DNA from: RGIG5579 sp045543495
GTDB taxonomy: Bacteria; Bacillota; Clostridia; Oscillospirales; SIG627
DNA length: 6,962 nt
NCBI GenBank assembly: GCA_045543495.1
Contig: JAZQMO010000016.1
Span: forward strand, 1 to 6,962
Reading direction: 5' to 3'
A model generated the notes under the pieces. The model did no database searches, was not told where the DNA came from, and saw only the letters and a list, made by a program, of their open reading frames with translations. Positions 1-6,100 of the stretch are shown piece by piece (the first letter of the stretch is position 1; every line of letters starts with the position of its first letter). The position numbers and the translations under genes were made by a program.

Positions 1-1
1 C

Positions 2-136
2 TGTTTCAGATTGCCTTACTAAATCGTACTTTCGTGCTGTTTCTCGATACCCTAATCGGTTCTCTCGCATGTCCATTATAACACCTATTTTAAATTCTGC
101 GCTATAAACTTTATTTTTGCTACCTTTTTTACACAT
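2..136 (-). CDS. IS3-family transposase OrfA, N-terminal part (partial)
   Basis: The frame opens with ATG at 136 and stays open for 45 codons to the window edge. It begins MCKKGSKNKVYSAEFK and continues through RETARKYDLVRQ. This matches the N-terminal helix-turn-helix (HTH_28/transposase_8 type) of IS3/IS150 OrfA proteins, where a KxxYSxEFK stretch precedes a helix containing ARKYxL. In the family, OrfA binds the element ends and is fused to the DDE OrfB by programmed -1 frameshifting. The OrfB part of this copy is outside the window. A GGAGG sits at 152-148, 11 bases before the ATG, which is slightly long spacing. That site is buried in the hairpin at 141-180. The frame is intact as far as visible. 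Confidence 0.82.
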   Translation of the reverse strand, partial: MCKKGSKNKVYSAEFKIGVIMDMRENRLGYRETARKYDLVRQSET

Positions 137-140
137 AAAA

Positions 141-180
141 ATATGCACCTCCAAAAGTGTCTAACTTTTGGGGTGCATAT
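141..180 (-). promoter_or_regulatory. IS-end hairpin burying the OrfA ribosome binding site (read-in protection)
   Basis: Read on the minus strand, 180-164 pairs with 158-141 to give 17 base pairs with one bulged A and a five-base loop (159-163). The 3' arm contains the GGAGG at 152-148 that should serve OrfA. A run of five T follows the stem, so it may also act as an intrinsic terminator. The 5' arm lies in the terminal repeat, so only transcripts entering from outside the element, here from rarA, carry both arms. IS10, IS30 and IS200 are known to block transposase translation from read-in transcripts this way. Applying that model here is inference from base pairing. Confidence 0.7.
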
Positions 181-182
181 CA
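157..182 (-). repeat. Left terminal inverted repeat (IRL) of the left IS
   Basis: This is a 26-base segment starting TGA and ending TAGACAC on the minus strand. The right-hand element's end at 6824-6849 also has 26 bases between TGA and TAGACAC, but the middle differs. The three bases outside are CAC on the minus strand (183-185), which would be one copy of a target duplication if the boundary is right. Confidence 0.65.
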
Positions 183-210
183 GTGTGCCTCAAGTGTCCT
201 TCATTTTGTA

Positions 211-1452
211 TTATTTTTTGATTTTTTCCCAATAGGCCTTGGCAGCCTGTTCCGATTTGTTTTCCCCGAAGGTATAGTATTTCTTCTCCTTCAGGTCATC
301 GGGAAGGTACTGCTGAGGAATATAGTGATTGGGATAATCGTGAGGATAGCGGTATTCCGCTTTCTGATCCCCTACCCCGAAATAGTGATTGTTTTTTAGC
401 CTCGAGGGCATATCCCGTCCCAATCCCTTTTCGATGTCCTCCGCTGCGGCGGCATAGGCCATATAGGCGGAATTGGACTTGGGAGAGGTGGCAAGGAGGA
501 TGGCGGCGTGGGCCAAGGGAATCCTTGCTTCGGGCATTCCCAGCATCAAGGCAGAATCCACACAGCTCTTTACAATGGTGGCGGCCTGAGAATACGCAAG
601 GCCGATATCCTCCGAGGCGATCACCATCAGGCGGCGACAGGCCCCCTGCAGATCACCCGATTCCAAAAGCTTGGCCAAATAGAACACGGCGGCGTTTTCA
701 TCGCTGCCACGAATGGATTTTTGGAGGGCGGATAACAGTTCGTACTTATCATCCCCCGAGCGATCATAGGAGGAGAAATTGCGCTGGGCGCAAAGCGTGG
801 TATCCTCCAAGGTGATCTCGCTATCGGCAATGTAATAGCAAAGCTCCAAAAAGTTCAGGGAGGAGCGAACATCTCCCCCTGCGGCGGTGGCAATCTGCAT
901 CAGCGCATCGGGATCAGCGGTCTTTTCAAGGCCGTTTTCTTTGTTGAGAAACGCAAGGCCTCGCTTCAAATTCTCGGCGATCTCCTCGGGAGAAAGCTCC
1001 TTGAATTCAAAGACGGAAAGACGGGACAGGATCGCCTTATAGACATAAAAATAGGGGTTTTCCGTGGTAGAAGCAATGAGGGTCACTCGTCCGTTTTCGA
1101 TATACTCCAACAGGGTCTGCTGTTGTTTTTTATTCAGGTACTGAATCTCGTCAAGATAGAGCAAAACACCGTCTACCCCTTCGATTCCTTCGGACTGAGC
1201 CAGAACCTCTTTGATATCCTTGCCCTGACAGGTGGTGGCGTTGAGCTTGAAAATGGGAAGCCCCGTCATAGAGGCCACGATATTAGCCACCGTGGTCTTG
1301 CCTACCCCTGAGGGGCCGTAGAACAGCATATTGGTCAGCTTGCCCGCATCCAAAAGGCGCTTCAGCGGCCCTTTTTCACCCAAGATATGCTTCTGCCCCG
1401 CAACCTCGGAAAGGCTTGTGGGGCGAAGCCGTTGGGCAAGAGGGATATTCAT
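211..1452 (-). CDS. rarA: Replication-associated recombination protein A (RarA/MgsA AAA+ ATPase)
   Basis: This 413-residue cytoplasmic AAA+ ATPase belongs to the RarA/MgsA/WHIP family, related to clamp-loader and RuvB ATPases. It acts at stalled replication forks, and the E. coli protein unwinds duplex ends and interacts with SSB. Visible motifs are Walker A GPSGVGKT (46-53), Walker B LLYLDE (97-102), sensor 1 STTENP (128-133), an arginine-finger box LSRLSVF (Arg144) and sensor 2 GGDVRSSLN (Arg196). The C-terminal tetramerisation region carries the family signatures SEDIGLA (280-286), PKSNSAY (324-330) and YPHDYPNHYIPQQYLP (369-384). Length and both termini are normal, so the gene appears intact. 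The start ATG overlaps the asd stop as ATGA and has no good ribosome binding site, so translation is probably coupled to asd. Downstream there is no terminator before the IS3-family end at 182, which may have displaced it. Confidence 0.96.
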   Translation of the reverse strand: MNIPLAQRLRPTSLSEVAGQKHILGEKGPLKRLLDAGKLTNMLFYGPSGVGKTTVANIVASMTGLPIFKLNATTCQGKDIKEVLAQSEGIEGVDGVLLYLDEIQYLNKKQQQTLLEYIENGRVTLIASTTENPYFYVYKAILSRLSVFEFKELSPEEIAENLKRGLAFLNKENGLEKTADPDALMQIATAAGGDVRSSLNFLELCYYIADSEITLEDTTLCAQRNFSSYDRSGDDKYELLSALQKSIRGSDENAAVFYLAKLLESGDLQGACRRLMVIASEDIGLAYSQAATIVKSCVDSALMLGMPEARIPLAHAAILLATSPKSNSAYMAYAAAAEDIEKGLGRDMPSRLKNNHYFGVGDQKAEYRYPHDYPNHYIPQQYLPDDLKEKKYYTFGENKSEQAAKAYWEKIKK

Positions 1453-2528
1453 CTGTTAAAATACCCGAGACGGAAGAGCAGCTCTGCTACCTCCACAGCA
1501 CCGCCTGCGGCGCCGCGAAGCGTATTGTGAGAAAGGCCGACGAACTTATAATCGTAGATGGGATCCTCTCTCAGGCGACCTGCGCAAATGCCCATTCCGT
1601 TTTCGGTCATACGGTCGAGACCGGTCTGAGGATGGCTTTCGTCCTCAAAATAGGTAATGAACTGCTTGGGAGCGCTGGGAAGAGCCAGCTCTTGGGGAGT
1701 AGATTGATATTCCTTCCATCTCTTCAGGATCTCTTCACGGGTGGGCTTTTTGCCGAAGCGAATGAAGGTGGCGGCCATGTGGCCATCGGTACAGGGAACA
1801 CGGAGGCACTGAGCGGAAATGGTCAGGCTATCCAGATTTTCAACTCCCTTTTCTCCGATCTTACCCCAGATCTTCAGGGGCTCCTTCTCGCTCTTTTCCT
1901 CTTCACCGGAAATGAAGGGGATGATGTTATCCAGCATTTCGGGCCACTCCTTAAAGGTCTTGCCTGCGCCGGAAATGGCCTGATAGGTGGTAACGAAAAC
2001 CTCCTTGGGCTCAAACTCCATCAAGGGCTGAATCAGGGGAACATAGCTCTGAATGGAGCAATTGGGCTTGCAGGCAATGAAGCCGCGGGTGGTACCGAGC
2101 CTTTTCTTCTGCAAAGGAATCAGATCCGTATGCTGAGGGTTGACCTCGGGAATGATCATGGGAACATCATCGGTCATACGGTGAGCGCTGTTGTTGGAGA
2201 CCACGGGGATCTCTGCCTTTGCCAAGGCTTCCTCGTACACACGGATTTCGGCCTTGGGCATATTAACGGCGCAGAATACCATATCCACCGTAGCGGCGAT
2301 GCGGTCAATATCAGCGGCATCATACACGGGCATAGCGGCGATCTTTTCGGGAAGGGCGCTTGCCATCTTCCATCTGCCTTCTACGGCTTCCCCGTAGCTT
2401 CTGCCTGCGCTTCTTGCGCTGGCATAAAGTCCTGCGATCTCAAAATAGGGATGATTTTCCAAGAGAGTGATAAATCTCTGGCCAACCATACCGGTTGCAC
2501 CGATAATACCTGCTTTGATCTTATTCAT
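1449..2528 (-). CDS. asd: Aspartate-semialdehyde dehydrogenase, archaeal/fungal-type
   Basis: The enzyme makes L-aspartate 4-semialdehyde from 4-aspartyl phosphate with NADPH, the branch point to lysine/diaminopimelate, threonine and methionine. At 359 residues it fits the archaeal/fungal subclass (TIGR00978 type), which some Clostridia and Bacteroidetes also use, rather than the classical E. coli or Bacillus form. Visible features are the nucleotide-binding GATGMVGQ (10-17), SNNSAHRM (111-118), the active-site KPNCSIQS with nucleophile Cys157, TYQAISGAGK (181-190), and RVPCTDGH with Arg243 and the acid-base His250. The start is secured by GGAGG at 2539-2535 with a 6-base spacer. A U-tract terminator lies just upstream, and I see no separate promoter, so expression may depend on read-through from rpsU. 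The stop TGA overlaps the rarA start. No dapA, lysC or hom gene is nearby. Confidence 0.96.
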   Translation of the reverse strand: MNKIKAGIIGATGMVGQRFITLLENHPYFEIAGLYASARSAGRSYGEAVEGRWKMASALPEKIAAMPVYDAADIDRIAATVDMVFCAVNMPKAEIRVYEEALAKAEIPVVSNNSAHRMTDDVPMIIPEVNPQHTDLIPLQKKRLGTTRGFIACKPNCSIQSYVPLIQPLMEFEPKEVFVTTYQAISGAGKTFKEWPEMLDNIIPFISGEEEKSEKEPLKIWGKIGEKGVENLDSLTISAQCLRVPCTDGHMAATFIRFGKKPTREEILKRWKEYQSTPQELALPSAPKQFITYFEDESHPQTGLDRMTENGMGICAGRLREDPIYDYKFVGLSHNTLRGAAGGAVEVAELLFRLGYFNR

Positions 2529-2550
2529 AAAAAACCTCCAAAAAAATAAG

Positions 2551-2600
2551 GAAAAAAATTACAAAAGCCAATTCCTTCCACTGGCGTGGTCGGAATTGGC
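2551..2600 (-). terminator. Intrinsic terminator or attenuator between rpsU and asd
   Basis: On the minus strand GCCAATTCC (2600-2592) pairs perfectly with GGAATTGGC (2575-2567). An inner stem, CCAC with GTGG (2589-2586 and 2581-2578), closes around a 4-base loop. The stem is followed by TTTTGTAATTTTTTT (2566-2552). It ends the rpsU message but stands immediately before the asd ribosome binding site. Without a visible asd promoter, it may act as a partial terminator that sets the rpsU to asd ratio. Confidence 0.82.
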
Positions 2601-2609
2601 GTTACTTCC

Positions 2610-2660
2610 TGCCGGTTAGGCAAGAGCGGTGAAAAGTCACCGCATTGCGCTATCCCGCAA
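2610..2660 (-). other. Run of small hairpins in the rpsU-asd spacer
   Basis: Right after the rpsU stop, three short perfect stems follow one another on the minus strand. TTGCG/CGCAA pairs 2660-2656 with 2649-2645. GCGGTGA/TCACCGC pairs 2643-2637 with 2632-2626 around a 4-base loop. TGCC/GGCA pairs 2621-2618 with 2613-2610. The terminator hairpin comes next. The spacer is 134 bases and almost fully structured. I found no match to the lysine riboswitch core, a T-box GGUGG motif or other riboswitch signatures I know. It could be a 3' stabilising structure for the short rpsU transcript, an attenuator, or a processed small RNA. Confidence 0.5.
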
Positions 2661-2662
2661 AC

Positions 2663-2839
2663 TTATTTGTACTTACGCTTTCTTGCAGCTTCAGACTTCT
2701 TCTTGCGCTTTACGCTGGGCTTTTCATAGCACTCACGCTTGCGAAGCTCGCTGAGTACACCACTTCTGGCGCACTGGCGCTTAAATCTGCGAATAGCACT
2801 ATCGAGTGATTCGTTTTCTTTAACTCTAACTTCTGCCAT
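2663..2839 (-). CDS. rpsU: 30S ribosomal protein S21
   Basis: This 58-residue basic protein, MAEVRVKENESLDSAIRRFK at the N-terminus and ending KKKSEAARKRKYK, matches Firmicutes S21 throughout. S21 sits on the 30S platform near the anti-Shine-Dalgarno end of 16S rRNA and takes part in translation initiation. The conserved segments RRFKRQCARSG (17-27) and RKRECYEKPSVKRKKK (33-48) are complete and the length is normal. The start is fixed by GGAGG at 2851-2847 with a 7-base spacer. A consensus promoter lies about 60 bases upstream, giving a 5' leader of roughly 55-60 bases. rpsU is first in its transcription unit, followed by a hairpin run, a terminator and asd. In many bacteria rpsU travels with dnaG and rpoD, or with a GatB/YqeY protein in Bacilli and Clostridia; none of these is its neighbour here. 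Confidence 0.97.
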   Translation of the reverse strand: MAEVRVKENESLDSAIRRFKRQCARSGVLSELRKRECYEKPSVKRKKKSEAARKRKYK

Positions 2840-2902
2840 ATTTTTCCCTCCCTTTGCACATAGCGAAGAGATAAAACAAACCAGTCTTTAAGACTAAAAA
2901 AT

Positions 2903-2931
2903 ATTATACTCTATCTTGGCTTTGCTGTCAA
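2903..2931 (-). promoter_or_regulatory. Consensus housekeeping promoter of rpsU
   Basis: On the minus strand TTGACA (2931-2926) and TATAAT (2908-2903) are separated by exactly 17 bases. Both hexamers match the sigma-A/sigma-70 consensus in full. Transcription should begin near 2896. A short palindrome (AGTCTT, T, AAGACT on the plus strand, 2883-2895) lies at the predicted 5' end of the message and could form a small 5' hairpin. This strong promoter fits a ribosomal protein gene and probably also supplies asd and rarA through read-through. Confidence 0.92.
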
Positions 2932-2995
2932 TAAGTTTTTTTGATTTTTCCCATTTTCTTTCTATTTTGCCAATTGTTTCAAGGTCTTTCCTTTT

Positions 2996-3028
2996 AAAAA
3001 TATCCAAGCGGCAAGCCGCTTGGATATT
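2996..3028 (-). terminator. Strong intrinsic terminator after the 43-codon ORF
   Basis: A perfect inverted repeat (3028-3016 with 3011-2999 on the minus strand) gives a 13-bp stem closing a CTTG tetraloop, a notably stable loop type. It is followed by TTTTT and an A-rich stretch. It begins 11 bases after the stop at 3039 and separates the secreted-protein unit from the rpsU promoter. The 60-odd bases between this terminator and that promoter are T-rich on the plus strand and hold nothing I recognise. Confidence 0.93.
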
Positions 3029-3038
3029 CTCAATCAAT

Positions 3039-3170
3039 TTAAAACAAAGGAACCTCTACTCCCACCTCGGGGGCAGTGCCCGCTCCGGGGGTTACAATGG
3101 AAGAAAGCAGGGTGTCTTCCGTTTCAAATTCGATCTTTTCCATCACAGGTGCTTCGTATGTTTTCTTCAT
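3039..3170 (-). CDS. Small 43-residue protein of unknown function, coupled to the secreted solenoid gene
   Basis: This complete ORF starts at ATG 3170 and ends at TAA 3039. The start has GGGAGG (3183-3178) with a 7-base spacer, and that site begins directly after the stop of the large upstream gene, leaving a 13-base gap. A strong terminator follows 11 bases after the stop, so it is the last gene of a two-gene unit. The product opens MKKTYEAPVMEKIEFETED, followed by a Ser, Gly and Pro-rich tail rich in hydrophobic valines that ends VPLF. It has no signal peptide, membrane segment or cysteine. The opening resembles short clostridial peptides of the MKKxYxxPxxExxxFxxED type that I have seen as hypothetical proteins. 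That is recollection, not a search result. The YxxP element also recalls RiPP leaders such as lasso precursors, but no maturation genes are present. Function is unknown. Confidence 0.82.
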   Translation of the reverse strand: MKKTYEAPVMEKIEFETEDTLLSSIVTPGAGTAPEVGVEVPLF

Positions 3171-3183
3171 TTCGGCACCTCCC

Positions 3184-6100
3184 TCAAGATGCATAGTTCT
3201 GCACGGCCTGAATCAAAGCAAGGGTTGCTTCGGCTTTCATTTTAACCGCTTGGTCGACGGGATTGGAATCCACCAATTGCTTGGCGATATTCTTCACCGT
3301 ATCCACCAAAACAAGGCAAGTGTTCCCCGCCTCATCCTTTACGGTGATCTTCAGAACAGAGCTCAGATTTTTCGCATTGACAAAGAGATCCAGCGTTCCC
3401 TTTGTCTCATCGATCACGCAAAGATTTGTAATATCGGTATCATAGTACCAAACGCTGCCGATTTTCCCTGTGGTATTGGCTAAATTCATCGTCAGACGGA
3501 TTCCGATGGTATCACCCATGAGAAGCGTCTTGTTTGCAAACTGAACCGCACCGCTGCCGGGAGTGGCACCAAGGCCTTCGGGAATATCGTCTACAACGTC
3601 GATGTTCGTAGTCAACTCTTGCAAGGTTCCCTCTGCGGCCTTACCGTAATCCAAAAGGGCAAGGAAAAGCTCCTTTTCTTCCTGAGAAATATTATCCATC
3701 TCAGAGCCCGCTGTTGCCAAGGAATTGACGGAAATTTTAGTTACGGCATTCGTAACGGAGGTGTAGAAATAATTTTCATCATCAAACTGATCGGCGCCAA
3801 AGCCCTGCATTTCCAGATAGCGATATGTTACGCCACCCCACTCGCAGGTAGGCAGTGCGGCAAGATCAAAGGGGATCTCGCCCGTTTTGCCAAAGCCGCT
3901 CCAGGTATAATTTCCTTTGTAATTTTGGAAAATATGCTGTACCGTTTCTTCGGGAATCAAGATGCGAATGTAGGTTCGCTCCTCCAGAACCAGCTGAGCA
4001 TAAATAGAAGGCAAACAGCCCATAATGGTGCAAGTGTTTCCTTCGGGATCCTCCTGAATAGAGGTATAACCACGGACATTGTGCAAAACGGTGATGCGAT
4101 CCAGATCTTCCTTCGGAACTGTCAAAAGCGGACAATTATGATAAAATATCTGAGACGAGCGCTTTTTCAGGGTAACATCCCCTGTGACGGCGGTTGCAAC
4201 GATAGCGCTGTTTGCTTCACCTCTGCTGAATGCATGGGTAATGGTGCCACCTGCCAAAGTCAGCGATTCGGTTGCACTGATGGGATTGGCAATTTCGCCG
4301 CTGTACAAAACGATATTGTCTGCCGTAATATTTCCGTTGAAAACACCGTTCTGAATGGTAAGGTTCTCCCCGCTTACGGTGTTGTTGAAGGTGCCGCCGC
4401 TAATGGTACGATCCCCGCTGACAGCGCCCTTGAAGAGTCCGCCTGAAATGGTTGCATTTCCGGTGACGGTACTGTTGAAGGTGCCGCCGCTGATGGTGGC
4501 ATTGTTTTCCACGGCGCTGTTAAAGGTACCGCCGCTGATGGGCCAATCTCCTTTTACGACCACATTGAAGATTCCGCCCTCAATGGTAAAGTCACCCGAC
4601 AGATCCCCGTTAAAGGTGCCGCCCTTTGTGGTAATGCCGCTTCCCGTCACAATATCCTCAAAGGTGCCCCCCTCAATGACGGTGGTGTGATCGACCTCTT
4701 TGTAACCGAGAACCGTTTTTCCTGCGAAGGTAGAGCCTGCCTCAATGTTGGTCGTAACCGAGCCTGAAATTACGCCCTGGTTATAATAAGAGTTATCCTC
4801 ACGGGCAGAAGCATAGAAATCCACTTCGAATCTGCAATTTCCCTTAATTTCGTTGATAACATTGCCCGAAACGGTTCCTCCCTTGGTCTTTCCATAGGCA
4901 CCGTAAAAGCATCCGTCTAAGCCGCCGTCGGCTTTGAGAGTTACATCCACCAGAGTGTTTTTCACGCTTGCTACGGAAGAGCTCAATCCTGCATTATAAT
5001 TACCAGCGCCGGTAAATACATTGAAGGTAGCCTTTTCGGCATAATTCTCCACTTTAGTCCCCAGTGAGCCATTTCTGACACCGGCAAATCGGAAGGGTGA
5101 ATTCGGGTCGGTATTTCGGATTTTATTCACGGATTTTCCCGTGGCCTCGCCTCCGTTTACCTTCAAAAGAGAGACGGAACAAGCCTCTCCGCCGTTGATG
5201 GTCAAGGTGCTGTTTCCGTAGATGTCGCATTCATACGCTGCATCAAACTGATTTTCTATGATCGAAATTGTGCGGCCAGCATTTCCGATCTTGGCATTGG
5301 TATCGCTATCCACCGTTTCGGTGGTATACAGCTTACAGTCAACATCACCGATGAATTTAGTGACATACGTCATAGGACGAACTACGCTTGAAAAGGTTCC
5401 GTTCGTAATTTCCGTATTTAAGTTTCCCGTCATCTCAGCAATTCTGACAGACTTGCTGGGTGTAGAAATCCCGTAAAAATTACCAACCGTTCCGGTAAGC
5501 TCTGCTTTAATGCTCAGATCCAGCCCGTTTTCCTCGGTAGCGGCCTTTAATTTTTCACTTGCCGCGGCGGTGACTACATAGAAGCACTGAAGCATATTGG
5601 AAGAAGGGTTCAACTGCAGATCCATATCGATCCGTCCGTTCAGGCGCAGCTTCTCGGTGGTACTATTGTTCAAATAAACATATCTTTGATTTTGACTCAC
5701 CGTTCCGATCACATCGATATCGAGCAACGCACCTTGGTTCAAAGCAATATTTTCATACACTGCATAAAGCGCTCCGCATGCGATCGTATTCTCACTTGCG
5801 ATATGATAATTTACGGTTCCGTTTACAACGGGGCAAGAAACGGCGTCCGAGCGATCTCTGCCGTAAACAGCAATGATGTGATCTGAGATATCGGAAAGGT
5901 TGGCGCCGTCGGCGGTAAAGTTGAGGGTTCCCCCTGCGGCTACCGTGGCATTTCCGCCGATACCGTAGTAACGGTCCTGAACGCTTGCGTTGACATACTT
6001 CATCTGCATATTCAAGGTTCCGCCGATCTCAGCGCTGTCCACTGCACCAAAGACCTTGCCTGACACCTTGCCTTCCTCAAAGAAAAGGGAGGTGGTAACG

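Larger units (their letters stand above)
1..182 (-). mobile_element. 5' end of an IS3-family (IS150-like) insertion sequence, cut by the window edge
   Basis: The outer boundary is placed at 182. There the minus strand begins TGATATGCACCCC and continues to TTAGACAC, the style of terminal repeat seen in IS150-group elements. An OrfA-like transposase start follows at 136 and runs out of the window. The element lies 28 bases beyond the rarA stop, and no terminator for rarA survives between them, so rarA transcripts should read into it. The other end of this copy is not in the window, so the target duplication cannot be checked. The family call rests on the OrfA N-terminus and the end sequence. 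The exact element is not identified. Confidence 0.8.

Noticed and set aside
1416..2549. A long open frame of 377 codons on the plus strand, opposite asd
   Set aside because: It is antisense to a clear asd with all catalytic motifs, has no recognisable protein features or ribosome binding site, and its openness follows from the codon bias of asd.
2529..2662. Lysine riboswitch or T-box upstream of asd
   Set aside because: The spacer is only 134 bases and shows neither the conserved lysine riboswitch core nor a T-box GGUGG antiterminator motif. The hairpins are simple and sequential.
3039..3170. The 43-residue ORF as a lasso peptide precursor, suggested by the YxxP leader-like motif
   Set aside because: No leader protease, cyclase or recognition-element gene is nearby, and the tail lacks a convincing Gly...Asp/Glu core with the usual Thr before it. 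Kept only as a remote possibility.
3619..4446. A 275-codon plus-strand frame, and several shorter ones, opposite the secreted-protein gene
   Set aside because: They are shadows of the minus-strand gene, whose frame, signal peptide and repeats are coherent. None has a matching ribosome binding site or recognisable motif.
4339..4680. Regular 45-base repeats considered as a CRISPR-like array
   Set aside because: The period is fully coding and in frame, there are no unique spacers of constant length between identical repeats, and no cas gene is present.
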